Assembly: GCA_031282525.1 (NCBI GenBank)
Contig: JAITDN010000003.1
Span: forward strand, 124,001 to 188,000
Direction of reading: 5' to 3'
DNA from: Candidatus Endomicrobiellum basalitermitum
GTDB taxonomy: Bacteria > Elusimicrobiota > Endomicrobiia > Endomicrobiales > Endomicrobiaceae
Length of the DNA: 64,000 bases
The notes under the pieces: generated by a model
Databases searched by the model: none
Seen by the model: only the letters and a program-made list of their open reading frames with translations
Told to the model about the DNA's origin: nothing
Shown: positions 1-10,198 of the stretch, in pieces
Layout: every line of letters starts with the position of its first letter
Numbering within the stretch: position 1 is the first letter of the stretch
Made by a program: the position numbers and the translations under genes

Positions 1-182
1 ATTGACCACCTGCCAGTTACTAGTGCATACCAAATCCAGAGCGTTGCCGACGCTGTACACAGGACAAATGTAAACATTGAGACATCTTGCGCTTTCTTCG
101 TTACCAACGTTTTTGCTAATTGTGGGGCAAAAGATACCGTCTTTAAAATCCCTGCACTCAGTCCAATAAATTCCATGTTCAT
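1..182 (-). CDS. SemiSWEET / PQ-loop family sugar transporter (partial, truncated by window start)
   Basis: Reverse complement reads MNMEFIGLSAGILKTVSFAPQLAKTLVTKKAQDVSMFTFVLCTASATLWIWYALVTGRWS, with the PQ motif. GGAGG Shine-Dalgarno lies just upstream of the ATG. Not in the supplied ORF track. Confidence 0.8.
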   Translation of the reverse strand, partial: MNMEFIGLSAGILKTVSFAPQLAKTLVTKKAQDVSMFTFVLCTASATLWIWYALVTGRWS

Positions 183-679
183 TTTCTTTTTCCTCCACTA
201 TATATATAGACACTTATCCAAAAAGATTCCCAGATCATTTTCTTTAAAATATTAAAATAATTTATAAATTTAAAAAATCTTTTAATTATTATATCTTCGC
301 TACAATCTAGTTTATATCTGTTTTTTAAATTTCTCTTTTTTATATTGTAACAAAAAAAGGTAAAAGAGTATAGGAGTTAAAAGTAACTCACAGTGTAATC
401 AACAACATATAGAAAAAGGAAAATATTAAAAAATCTAACAAAAATACTTAAGCTAACCGCTTTATTTTAGTGCTTTATTCTTTCAAATCTATCATTGTCA
501 TAACCATCATTTTTTAGCGAAGTAATATCAATTTATTTACTATCATATTTTTAAGATAATATACTTAATAAATGCATCACACTTGCTAAGAAACGTTTTT
601 ATTTTGACATTTGCAATACCACAAATTTACTATAATCTATGAAATAAATAAATTTTTGCTATAGTTGCTATTTAATAAC

Positions 680-1777
680 ATGCTAAAAAAACTACATTTA
701 TATATTATTAAAGAATTTTTAGGCTATTTCTTTTTTGGCCTCGCTGTTTTCTCCATTTTTTTTCTTTTAAACAATTTGTTTGATTTTATAAATCTTTTTT
801 TTTCAAGAGGAGTTCCTCCTTTTTTAATTCTTAAATTATTTATCCTTACTGTTCCAAAGATTTTAATGTCAACAATACCAATGGCTGTACTTCTAGGTAT
901 ACTAACATCTTATGGAAGATTAGCGGAAGATAATGAAGTAACAGCGATGAAATCTTCTGGAATAAACTATAAAACATTGACAATACCAATAATAGTCTTA
1001 GTTTGTACAATATTTATTTTTCTTTTACTCTGTAATCATTTTATAACACCATCAGCAACTTCAAACTTTAGAAATCTTTATAAAGAAATTATTATAAAGA
1101 GACCTCTTTCAAGACTGACAGAAAAAACAATAAACGAAATAGGAGAGTACAGTTTATATGCAAATAAAGTAAATCATAAAGATAATACTCTTTCAGGAAT
1201 TAGCATATATAAATTTGGAAACGAATATGCTTCAACAAAAACTTATCGCATATACGCGTCATCAGCCATAATCAAACCTTATCCAAACGCCATTAAAATC
1301 ACTCTCTACAATGGATACTTACTACATGCACACCCTTCAGATATGAACAATATGATGCACATTACTTTTAAGTCCTACTGTTTTTTTATAAAATTAAACA
1401 ATGAAATTAAAGACGATAATTTGCTTATACTTGGCATGTCTTCTCCAAAAATCATTAAAACCATAAAAATCTGTAAAGAATCATGTATCCCATATAAAAA
1501 GTATGAAATTGAATTATGGATAAGATGGGTTTTCGCATTTGCCTCAATTGCATTTAGTTTTGTCGCATTACCCATAGGAATAATGGCGGGAAAGGGCGGG
1601 AAAGGTATAGGTTTCGGAATTAGTTTAGGTATCATCCTGATTTACTATCTGTTAACTATACTTGCAATAGACTTAAGTGAAGAAAAATATATGCCAACAA
1701 GTCTAGTAATGTGGTTTCCAAATATTATTATTACAATACTTGGAATTTATCTGCTTATAAAAATGAGAAAAAGATAA
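680..1777 (+). CDS. lptF: LPS export ABC transporter permease LptF (YjgP/YjgQ family)
   Basis: Six-TM YjgP/YjgQ-like sequence paired with a second family member. ORF track starts at TTG 665; ATG at 680 is likelier. Confidence 0.75.
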   Translation: MLKKLHLYIIKEFLGYFFFGLAVFSIFFLLNNLFDFINLFFSRGVPPFLILKLFILTVPKILMSTIPMAVLLGILTSYGRLAEDNEVTAMKSSGINYKTLTIPIIVLVCTIFIFLLLCNHFITPSATSNFRNLYKEIIIKRPLSRLTEKTINEIGEYSLYANKVNHKDNTLSGISIYKFGNEYASTKTYRIYASSAIIKPYPNAIKITLYNGYLLHAHPSDMNNMMHITFKSYCFFIKLNNEIKDDNLLILGMSSPKIIKTIKICKESCIPYKKYEIELWIRWVFAFASIAFSFVALPIGIMAGKGGKGIGFGISLGIILIYYLLTILAIDLSEEKYMPTSLVMWFPNIIITILGIYLLIKMRKR

Positions 1778-1779
1778 TA

Positions 1780-2844
1780 ATGAAAATTTTTTATAGATAT
1801 ATTGTCAAGAACTTTGCAAAAATTTTTATATTTATATCACTAGTGTTTATACTAATAGGGATAACATCTGAACTACTTAGACAAAAGGAATTTTATATGG
1901 AATATAAAACTCCTTTTTATTTGATATTACTGCATTTGATTTTAAATGTCCCACGCTGGTTCATGCAAGCTCTTCCTATAATTACCCTCATAGCTTTATT
2001 ATTTTCTTTAGGGGATTTATCAAAAAAAAATGAGATAACAGCAATAAAGGCTGCAGGAATAAATATTTGGAGAATTATATCATTATTCATCGTAACAGGT
2101 TTAATCATAGGAGCTATAGAACTTAGTGTAAGAGAATTTATAATTCCTAAAACACATAAATATTATAAGAAAATACAAAAAGAGAAAATACAAAAAGAAA
2201 TCGAATTTTCTAATTTAATACTTTTTATGCCTAATAATACAAGACTTACAGTTGAATATCTAAATACTGATGAGAAAATAATTAGAGATATCGTGATAGA
2301 AAAATATAACAATGAGTCTGGTATAGAATATCTCATTTTATCAAAAGAGGCTACATGGGAAAATAACGTATGGTTATTGAAAAATGGTGTTATAAGAAAA
2401 TTAAATAGTGATACTTGGCATGAAATTTATTTTAAAAATCATAAATTAGACATAAATATAAAACCAACAGATATGGTAATACAAACAATTTCCAATAATT
2501 CTATGAACACTTTTGCATTCAAAAAATATATAAACCATCTTAGAGTTTCTGGGAAGGCAACAGTTAAAGAAAAGATAGCTTTAAATATGAGATATGCGGA
2601 TGCTTTTTCTCACATTGTAGTTATGATGATTGGCATTCCTTTTGCAATAGGTCCAGGAAGAAGATTAAATAAAGTATTAAGTTTTACACTTGCTCTAATC
2701 GCTATATTTATTTACTGGGGCACACAAGCAACAGTAGTATCACTTGGTGAGAATTTTATATTACAACCATTCACAGTTGCTTGGTTACCAATCTTTATAT
2801 TCACTATAATAGGTGTCTATATTCTTATCAAAACAAGAAAATAA
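1780..2844 (+). CDS. lptG: LPS export ABC transporter permease LptG (YjgP/YjgQ family)
   Basis: YjgP/YjgQ-like protein immediately after lptF. Internal ATG (MKIFYRYIVKNF) right after the lptF stop is the likely start. Confidence 0.75.
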   Translation: MKIFYRYIVKNFAKIFIFISLVFILIGITSELLRQKEFYMEYKTPFYLILLHLILNVPRWFMQALPIITLIALLFSLGDLSKKNEITAIKAAGINIWRIISLFIVTGLIIGAIELSVREFIIPKTHKYYKKIQKEKIQKEIEFSNLILFMPNNTRLTVEYLNTDEKIIRDIVIEKYNNESGIEYLILSKEATWENNVWLLKNGVIRKLNSDTWHEIYFKNHKLDINIKPTDMVIQTISNNSMNTFAFKKYINHLRVSGKATVKEKIALNMRYADAFSHIVVMMIGIPFAIGPGRRLNKVLSFTLALIAIFIYWGTQATVVSLGENFILQPFTVAWLPIFIFTIIGVYILIKTRK

Positions 2845-2954
2845 TAAAGACTTTCATAATAAAATTTACATTATTTTAAACCTTTAAATAATTTTTTGAT
2901 AGAATTAGCTGACCTATTAATATGAAATGATATTTTATATATCTGGAGACAAGT

Positions 2955-3623
2955 ATGCATATTCCTGACGGACTCTTAAATAACAACCTAGCAGCAGGAT
3001 TACTTGCTGGAATATCAATTATTTTTAGTTATTGTTTAAGGAGGGTTTACAAAATTACAACTACAATCCCACTTACAATTTCAGAAAACAATAAAAATAT
3101 AGGAGTCTGCACATTTGGATTTTTTAATACCACAAATGAATATATCCAAAAATTAACAATTATTGCAATGTGGGTATTTTCTTCTCAAATGTTTAACATT
3201 CCTGTACAATCAAAAATTTCAGCACATTTAATAGGCGGAGTGTTTACAGCAGTTATCGTAGGACCGTTTGCAGGATTTTTAGTAATATCTTCAGTTCTTA
3301 TTATTCAATCTATATTTTTTTCAGATGGTGGAGTATTAGCGCTAGGTGCAAATATTTTTAATATGGCTTTTATTGGTTCTTTCATTTCATATTATATTTA
3401 CAAAGCAATAGTAAATAAAAATTACTATCTTGCCATATTTGTAGCTTCTTTATTCTCAGTCTTAAGTGCTGCTTTTTTTTGTTTACTTGAACTTAGTATT
3501 TCTGGAGTCGTGTATTTTTCAATATCATTTAAAAATATGATGTATTTACATCTACTTGTTGCATTATTAGAAACTATTATCACCCTAACATTGTTGTGGT
3601 TATTAAAATTTTCTTATGAATAA
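2955..3623 (+). CDS. CbiM/NikM/LarM-type nickel/cobalt ECF transporter S component
   Basis: N-terminal MHIPDGLL metal-binding signature of CbiM/NikM, multi-TM, followed by a PDGLE protein and lar genes. Confidence 0.85.
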   Translation: MHIPDGLLNNNLAAGLLAGISIIFSYCLRRVYKITTTIPLTISENNKNIGVCTFGFFNTTNEYIQKLTIIAMWVFSSQMFNIPVQSKISAHLIGGVFTAVIVGPFAGFLVISSVLIIQSIFFSDGGVLALGANIFNMAFIGSFISYYIYKAIVNKNYYLAIFVASLFSVLSAAFFCLLELSISGVVYFSISFKNMMYLHLLVALLETIITLTLLWLLKFSYE

Positions 3624-3912
3624 ATTTATCAGCAAAAATGGAATGGAAATGAATAAGAAAGCTATTGTTGTATTATTCCCTATATTTATTGTATTTTTTG
3701 CAAGCTTATTTTCTTCAAAACATCCTGACACTCTAGAAACATTTGCAGTAAATCAAGGTTTTGAAAAACAAGCTAAAGAAATAGTTTTGATATTTAATGA
3801 CTATAACTTACCTTTTATCAATAATCAATTTCTATCTTCATTTTGTGCTGGTATAATTGGGTTAGTTTTGCTGTATATCTTATATAAAACAATTAAATTT
3901 TTTGAAAAATAA
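3616..3912 (+). CDS. PDGLE-domain (CbiN/NikN/LarN-like) transporter accessory protein
   Basis: Two TM segments flanking SSKHPDTLETFAVNQGFEKQA (PDGLE-like); overlaps the upstream gene. Confidence 0.75.
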   Translation: MNKFISKNGMEMNKKAIVVLFPIFIVFFASLFSSKHPDTLETFAVNQGFEKQAKEIVLIFNDYNLPFINNQFLSSFCAGIIGLVLLYILYKTIKFFEK

Positions 3913-4692
3913 ATGAACAGTATAAATAAAATAAATGAAAAAGAACAGATATTAAAGTTATTAAAACAAGTGAAGGACGGATCAATATCGCCAGATGAAG
4001 CTTTACTGAATTTGCAGACTATGCCATTTAAAAACTTAGGACATACTAATATTGATTATCATAGAGGATTACGTCAAGGTTATGGAGAAGTAATTTATGG
4101 ACAAAATAAAACATCCGAACAAATTAAAGATATTATTTTAAACATGTTAGATAAAGGTTTAAATAATATTATAATTACGCGTATTCTTCAATCAACAGTT
4201 GATTTTTTAATTAAACAAAAAATAGATTTAGAATATTATTCTATTGCTAAACTTGCTATTGTAAAACGTAATAATGCAATGAATTTAAAAGGCTCAGTTG
4301 TAATCGCATCAGGAGGTACAAGTGATATACCTGTATGTGAGGAAGCAGCTATTACAAGCGAAGTTTTGGGAAGCTACGTTACTCGCATATATGATGTTGG
4401 TGTCGCAGGGTTACATCGCCTTTTGTCACAATATAACATTTTTCTAAAAGCTCGTGTCGTTATAGCAGTTGCAGGCATGGAAGGGACTCTTCCTAGTGTG
4501 ATTGGTGGACTTATAAGTTGCCCCGTTATTGCAGTACCAACAAGTGTGGGATACGGAGCTAATTTTAATGGTCTTTGTGCATTACTTGCTATGCTTAATT
4601 CGTGTGCAAATGGTGTTTCAGTTGTTAACATTGATAACGGTTTTGGTGCAGGTTATATTGCAAACCGTATCAATATGATGGAGAGTATTTAA
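3913..4692 (+). CDS. larB: Nickel pincer cofactor biosynthesis protein LarB
   Basis: LarB/PurE-like: [20 protein letters not shown]...[12 protein letters not shown]...[13 protein letters not shown]. Confidence 0.92.
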   Translation: MNSINKINEKEQILKLLKQVKDGSISPDEALLNLQTMPFKNLGHTNIDYHRGLRQGYGEVIYGQNKTSEQIKDIILNMLDKGLNNIIITRILQSTVDFLIKQKIDLEYYSIAKLAIVKRNNAMNLKGSVVIASGGTSDIPVCEEAAITSEVLGSYVTRIYDVGVAGLHRLLSQYNIFLKARVVIAVAGMEGTLPSVIGGLISCPVIAVPTSVGYGANFNGLCALLAMLNSCANGVSVVNIDNGFGAGYIANRINMMESI

Positions 4693-5960
4693 TGAAAACA
4701 CTCTATTTAGAATGTTCTATGGGTGCGGCTGGAGATATGCTAATGGGAGCTTTACTAGAATTGATTGAAAATAAAACAGATTTCTTAAAGCAAATAAACT
4801 CACTTGGATTTTCTAACTTTAGAGTAAATATAAAATGTGTTAAAAAATGCGGTATCGTAGGTACACGCATACTGATAAGTATTAATGACAAACAACCAGA
4901 CATTATTTCACAAAATACTCACATTAACACACAACAACACAAAGAGAACTGCCACAATCAAAATAAAAATGATCACATAAATATTAAAAAAATTGAAAAT
5001 GTGATAAGACAATTGAAAATTAGTCAGAAAGTTAAAAGTAATTCCCTTGCTATATATCAGTTGATTGCTGAAGCTGAAGCTAGAGTGCATAAATGTCCAG
5101 TTAAGTACATACATTTCCATGAAATAGGCAACATTGACGCTTTAATAGACATCATAGGTGTATGCATACTAATAGAATACCTTGGACCTGAAGAAATAAC
5201 AGTATCCCCAATTAATGTTGGTAGTGGATTTATAAATTGTCAACATGGTATATTGCCAGTACCGGCTCCTGCTACGGCTTATATTTTACAAGATATTCCA
5301 ATTTATAATGATAATAATGTGCGTGATGAACTATGTACACCTACCGGAGCTGCCATTATTAAGTATTTCGCAACAAATTTTAAACAAATGCCAAAAATGC
5401 GTGTAAAAAAAATAGGTTATGGAATGGGAGCAAAAGATTTTGAACAAGCAAATTGTGTGCGAGCATTTTTGGGAGAAATTGAAACTAAAACTAAAGAAAC
5501 AAATGATATTATAGTTAAATTAGAATGCAACCTAGACGATATGACAGGGGAAGCTATAGGTTTTACTGTAGATTTACTATTTGAAAAAGGTGCACTTGAC
5601 GTTTTTATCACGCCTATTCAAGCAAAAAAAAGCCGTCCTGCAGTTTTATTAACTTGTATATGTAATGAATACAAATCCAATTTTTTTATAAAATTAATGT
5701 TACGTCATACAACTACTTTTGGTGTACGAAAAAATATTTGCGATAGATATGTGTTAAAACGCAAAACCTCAATACAAAAAACACCATATGGTAATATAAG
5801 AGTAAAAACAGGAGAAGGGTATAGTGTAAAAAAAGTTAAGCCTGAGTATGAGGACATCGTAAAAGTTGCACGCTTAAATAATGTATCTTTTAATGATGTC
5901 AACAATGCTACTGTAGACCTGACAAAGAAAAAATATGAACAAAATAAAACAAAAATATGA
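4692..5960 (+). CDS. larC: Nickel insertion protein LarC (DUF111)
   Basis: [41 protein letters not shown]; single uninterrupted ORF; 1-nt overlap with larB. Confidence 0.92.
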   Translation: MKTLYLECSMGAAGDMLMGALLELIENKTDFLKQINSLGFSNFRVNIKCVKKCGIVGTRILISINDKQPDIISQNTHINTQQHKENCHNQNKNDHINIKKIENVIRQLKISQKVKSNSLAIYQLIAEAEARVHKCPVKYIHFHEIGNIDALIDIIGVCILIEYLGPEEITVSPINVGSGFINCQHGILPVPAPATAYILQDIPIYNDNNVRDELCTPTGAAIIKYFATNFKQMPKMRVKKIGYGMGAKDFEQANCVRAFLGEIETKTKETNDIIVKLECNLDDMTGEAIGFTVDLLFEKGALDVFITPIQAKKSRPAVLLTCICNEYKSNFFIKLMLRHTTTFGVRKNICDRYVLKRKTSIQKTPYGNIRVKTGEGYSVKKVKPEYEDIVKVARLNNVSFNDVNNATVDLTKKKYEQNKTKI

Positions 5961-6768
5961 AATACTTAAACAATATATATATGAATTGGGTAATGTAATT
6001 GTTGCATTTTCAGGGGGTGTAGACTCAACTTTTTTATTAAAAACGATTAAAGATGTTTTAGGTGATAAAGTTATTGCTATAACGGCAAGATCATATTCTT
6101 TTCCAAAACGAGAACTAAATGAAGCAATAACATTTTGTAAAAAACAAGGTATTCAACATATCATCTGCGATTCAGAAGAACTGAATATCAAAGGATTTTC
6201 TGATAATACTACTAATCGTTGTTATCTCTGCAAAAAAGAGTTATTTTCAAAAATTTGGAATATAGCTAAAGAAAAAAATATAAAATATGTGGTTGAGGCC
6301 TCAAATATAGACGATAATAATGATTATCGTCCTGGTTTGAAAGCAGTCCATGAATATAGTGTGAAAAGTCCGTTGTGTTACGCAAGACTTACAAAAAACG
6401 AAATTCGTATACTTTCAAAAAAGCTCGAACTCTTAACATGGAACAAACAATCTTTTGCTTGCCTGTCTTCACGTTTCCCTTATGGTGAACATATTACTTT
6501 AGAACGTCTATCGATGATAGAACATGCAGAACAATTACTTTTAGACATAGGCCTTAGACAAGTCAGAGTACGTTACCACGGAAATCTTGCACGAATTGAA
6601 ACTGATGAATACGGATTTAATATTATCATGAAACGCAACCAACGCGAAAAAGTATATAAACAATTTAAAAAAATAGGATTCATTTATACTGCAATAGACA
6701 TCTTAGGATATCGTACTGGAAGCATGAACGAAATATTAACAAAACCTACTAATAACAAAAACCATTAA
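5935..6768 (+). CDS. larE: LarE, ATP-dependent sulfur transferase
   Basis: PP-loop [33 protein letters not shown]; overlaps the end of larC. Confidence 0.92.
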   Translation: MNKIKQKYEILKQYIYELGNVIVAFSGGVDSTFLLKTIKDVLGDKVIAITARSYSFPKRELNEAITFCKKQGIQHIICDSEELNIKGFSDNTTNRCYLCKKELFSKIWNIAKEKNIKYVVEASNIDDNNDYRPGLKAVHEYSVKSPLCYARLTKNEIRILSKKLELLTWNKQSFACLSSRFPYGEHITLERLSMIEHAEQLLLDIGLRQVRVRYHGNLARIETDEYGFNIIMKRNQREKVYKQFKKIGFIYTAIDILGYRTGSMNEILTKPTNNKNH

Positions 6769-6841
6769 AATCCTTATTCTAAGTTATAGAACAAATAAAA
6801 TAATTTATATATGGTTTGGCTATAAAAATCTTAATTTATTA

Positions 6842-7726
6842 TCACCATCTCGGATGGAATTTTTTGTATTGTTCCACTATTTTCCTTCTTTCAAGATGTG
6901 TATAGATTTGTGTTGTCATAATTGAAACATGCCCTAACATTTCTTGAACAAAACGAATCTCTGCCCCCCCAGCAAGCAAGTGACTCGCAAATGAGTGTCT
7001 TAAAGTATGCGGTGTAATATTTTTAGTAATTCCTATATTTTTAACAATATTTTTAAGCTGTCTCCAAAATTCTACTCTTGAAAGTTTTTTACCTAATCTA
7101 GAAATAAATATATTGTCTTCTATAGTTAAAACAGGCTTTCGTTTCATTAAATAAGTATCAATAAACTCTTTAGCTTTTTGTCCAAAAGGAATAAGCCTTT
7201 CCTTAGAACCTTTACCTAAAACTCTTAAAAAACAATTTTCTAGATCCACATCAGAAAATTTCAGATTTATAAGTTCTGAAACCCTCAATCCAGTAGCATA
7301 CATAAGTTCAAGCATTGCCCTATTTCTTATATGTATTTCACCATTAACATTTACAGAATTTAAGAGAAAAGTAACTTCATCAAAAGTAAGTATACATGGT
7401 AAATTCTCAGATACTTTTGGAGATCTCAAATATAATGTAGGATCACTTTTTACTAAATTTTCTAAGTTTAAAAATCTATAAAATTGCTTCAACGACTCAA
7501 CAAGTCTGCAAATTGATCTTGGATTTAAACCTTTAATTTTCAACTTCCATAAAAAATCAGTTATATCGTGATGTTCAAAATCCTCAAGAAACATTTGCTC
7601 TTTTCTAGCAAACTTAATAAGTTTTAAAACGTCAGTCTTATAAGCCAAAACTGTATTTTTTGATAGTCCTTTTTCAACGATTATATAAGAAATAAAATTA
7701 TTAAGTGCTTTTTTATAATCTAACAT
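6842..7726 (-). CDS. xerD: Tyrosine recombinase XerD-like
   Basis: Catalytic R..HxxR..H/Y residues: ATGLRVSELINL, HTLRHSFASHLL, LGHVSIMTTQIYTH. Confidence 0.88.
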   Translation of the reverse strand: MLDYKKALNNFISYIIVEKGLSKNTVLAYKTDVLKLIKFARKEQMFLEDFEHHDITDFLWKLKIKGLNPRSICRLVESLKQFYRFLNLENLVKSDPTLYLRSPKVSENLPCILTFDEVTFLLNSVNVNGEIHIRNRAMLELMYATGLRVSELINLKFSDVDLENCFLRVLGKGSKERLIPFGQKAKEFIDTYLMKRKPVLTIEDNIFISRLGKKLSRVEFWRQLKNIVKNIGITKNITPHTLRHSFASHLLAGGAEIRFVQEMLGHVSIMTTQIYTHLERRKIVEQYKKFHPRW

Positions 7727-7745
7727 TTTTTCAAACTTCCAACTC

Positions 7746-8354
7746 TTATTTTAAATATGGATTATGTCTTAATTCATTCGCTAATGTAGTTTTACTTCCA
7801 TGTCCAGGATAGATAACAAGAGATGGATTCAATCTTTTTATTTTAGAAAGAGAACCTAAAATTTCTCCGTAACTTCCACCAATCAAATCTGTTCTGCCTA
7901 TTGTACCTGCAAAAAGAGTATCTCCAGTAATTAAAAAATCCCTAAATAACAAGCAGATACTACCTTTTGTATGACCAGGTGTATGTATAACTTTAAAAGT
8001 TGTAAAAGTTAACTTCACTTCTTGACCATCCTCAAGAATTATTTCAGGCATTTTAACAGAACATGAAAAATTTAATAAATTAGAAGTATTGACAACTGTT
8101 TCTAATTCATATCTATGTATAGCTAAAGGAATCTTAAATTTTAAACGTATTTGATCATCAGATAATACATGATCATAATGACCATGCGTATTTATGATCA
8201 TTTCAGGTTTCAATTTATATTTTACTAACTCAAAAATAACTTTTTCCCCGTCTTCTCCTGGGTCTATGACTACTGCCTGTAAATTTTCAGAATTGTAAAC
8301 CACATAGCAGTTTTCAGCTAAAACACCAGATACAATCTTTTTTATTTTTATCAT
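7746..8354 (-). CDS. MBL-fold metallo-hydrolase (glyoxalase II-like)
   Basis: THGHYDHVLSD, HTPGHTKGSICL, TGDTLFAGTIGRTD, PGHGSKTT. Confidence 0.88.
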   Translation of the reverse strand: MIKIKKIVSGVLAENCYVVYNSENLQAVVIDPGEDGEKVIFELVKYKLKPEMIINTHGHYDHVLSDDQIRLKFKIPLAIHRYELETVVNTSNLLNFSCSVKMPEIILEDGQEVKLTFTTFKVIHTPGHTKGSICLLFRDFLITGDTLFAGTIGRTDLIGGSYGEILGSLSKIKRLNPSLVIYPGHGSKTTLANELRHNPYLK

Positions 8355-8818
8355 TTTATCACCATAATAACTTGCAATATAATGTTCACAAATATCCCCG
8401 CTGTAATATCATCTAAAGTAACTCCAAATCCACCTTTTAATTTTTGCAATTTTTTTATAAACAGAGGCTTTCTTATATCAAATATTCTAAATAATAAAAA
8501 ACCAAAAAATAAAATTATAAAAGTTTTTGGTAGGAATGCAATTGAAAACCATGATCCAGCAACTTCATCTATAACTATTCTCTGATCATCCTTTTTATTA
8601 TAAATAGCTTCGGCAATAGAAGAAAACAAAACTGAAATGACAAATACTACAACAAGCAGAAAAACTTGAAATATATATCTATTCGGGACAAATAACATCC
8701 AAAGCAAAAAAGCAATTAAACTGCCAAATGTTCCTGGAACATACTTCAAATAGCCTACACCAAAAAAAGAAGAAAAAAATATTATTATTTTATTCACTTT
8801 CTTATTCTTAGTTTTCAA
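8351..8818 (-). CDS. pgpA: Phosphatidylglycerophosphatase A
   Basis: PGTFGSL; IVIDEVAGSW; FRIFDIRKP; GFGVTLDDITAGI. Confidence 0.88.
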   Translation of the reverse strand: MKTKNKKVNKIIIFFSSFFGVGYLKYVPGTFGSLIAFLLWMLFVPNRYIFQVFLLVVVFVISVLFSSIAEAIYNKKDDQRIVIDEVAGSWFSIAFLPKTFIILFFGFLLFRIFDIRKPLFIKKLQKLKGGFGVTLDDITAGIFVNIILQVIMVIK

Positions 8819-9422
8819 TTAATAATTTCCTATACTTCCACACATATTTTAATCCTGAATAAACTGTAAGCACAACAACAATAAAAGTCATCCAAAATGG
8901 TGTTTTTTTCATTACAATAAGAATCATAGAATAAGAGTTTTTCATAGTACTTTGTGTTATCCCAAAAAACTTAAAAAATGCCTTATTAACTAAAAAAATT
9001 ATTATTACCATTATAATTATAATAGCTACCATTTGCGCTGTAGTTTTAAATTTTCCAGTTTTATCTGCATGTATCATTATTCTTTTAGTGGCAGCAATAG
9101 AACGTAAACCTGTCATCAAGAACTCCCTTGCAACTATTATTATAACCATCCATGTTGCAACCCCAAGTATTGGAATCTTAATAAAATATATAAAAGCAGC
9201 TGATATTAATAGTTTATCGGCAAGAGGATCCAAAAATATTCCTAAGGGTGTCACTGTTTTATTTTTCCTTGCTATTCGCCCATCAAGTAAATCTGTAATT
9301 GATGCAGTACAGAAAACAACCAACGCTAAAATACTGTTATAAATCCCACCTAATTCCATAAATAGAATAAAAAACGGAATCATACATATTCTTGTTATGG
9401 TAAGCTTATTCGCTAAATTCAT
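8808..9422 (-). CDS. pgsA: CDP-diacylglycerol-glycerol-3-phosphate 3-phosphatidyltransferase
   Basis: CDP-alcohol phosphotransferase motif SITDLLDGRIARKNKTVTPLGIFLDPLADKLL; MNLANKLTITRI. Confidence 0.92.
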   Translation of the reverse strand: MNLANKLTITRICMIPFFILFMELGGIYNSILALVVFCTASITDLLDGRIARKNKTVTPLGIFLDPLADKLLISAAFIYFIKIPILGVATWMVIIIVAREFLMTGLRSIAATKRIMIHADKTGKFKTTAQMVAIIIIMVIIIFLVNKAFFKFFGITQSTMKNSYSMILIVMKKTPFWMTFIVVVLTVYSGLKYVWKYRKLLIEN

Positions 9423-9482
9423 TTACTTTCTCCATCTATCACAAATTTTAACATTGTATTGTAAAATAAATTTCTATAGATT

Positions 9483-10196
9483 CTAATTAAGTTTTATAAA
9501 TTCAATATCATTGTTTATATTGAATTTAAACATATTTTTATCTAGACTAGAGTTAATAACATAGTGCTTAAATACAGTCTTCATAATAACTCCGTCAAAT
9601 TCTACAATAACTTTTTCAGGGCACATATTTAATTTTGAGATATAAATCTTCATATCACAGTTCGTCTTTGATAAAGAGTTAATTTTAACTAAAACATATT
9701 TCTCATCTTCACTAACAAAATCTATCATATTCGTTTTTTTTATTCTTTTTAAATCTCCACAAACACCTATAAAACTTAAAAGAGTCGTGGAAGTAGGATT
9801 CTCACTAATTGGACCATTCCAGTTATCAATTATAACTTGCCTATTTTCTGGAATATAAATAGTTATATTCTTACCATTAAAATATATTTGCTGTTCCTGT
9901 GGAGTTTTTTGATTTATATAAACTCCACAGTTTTTTTTAAAAAATAATTTCCCATAGTTTTTTTTCTCCTCTCTTGTAGATTCAAAAAAAATACTTTGAA
10001 TATAATCTGCGCTAATAGTATTTATTTTTTTATTATTCGCTTCTATTTTCTCAAGGAATATATTAATTCTATCATCACATACTCTAGCATAAGCAGTTTT
10101 AAAAAAAGCAAATACAATAACCAGTAAAGTAATAATAGTTACTCTTACAATAAATATATAATTCTTCAACAACAAATTTCTATGTTTATAATCCAT
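9483..10196 (-). CDS. LolA-like outer-membrane lipoprotein carrier
   Basis: Signal peptide, then INTISADYIQ...GKLFFKK...YFNGKNITIYIPENRQVI. Confidence 0.7.
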   Translation of the reverse strand: MDYKHRNLLLKNYIFIVRVTIITLLVIVFAFFKTAYARVCDDRINIFLEKIEANNKKINTISADYIQSIFFESTREEKKNYGKLFFKKNCGVYINQKTPQEQQIYFNGKNITIYIPENRQVIIDNWNGPISENPTSTTLLSFIGVCGDLKRIKKTNMIDFVSEDEKYVLVKINSLSKTNCDMKIYISKLNMCPEKVIVEFDGVIMKTVFKHYVINSSLDKNMFKFNINNDIEFIKLN

Positions 10197-10198
10197 TT

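Noticed and set aside
4692-5960. Programmed frameshift in larC, known from some lactobacilli
   Set aside because: larC is a single uninterrupted ORF here, so no frameshift is needed.
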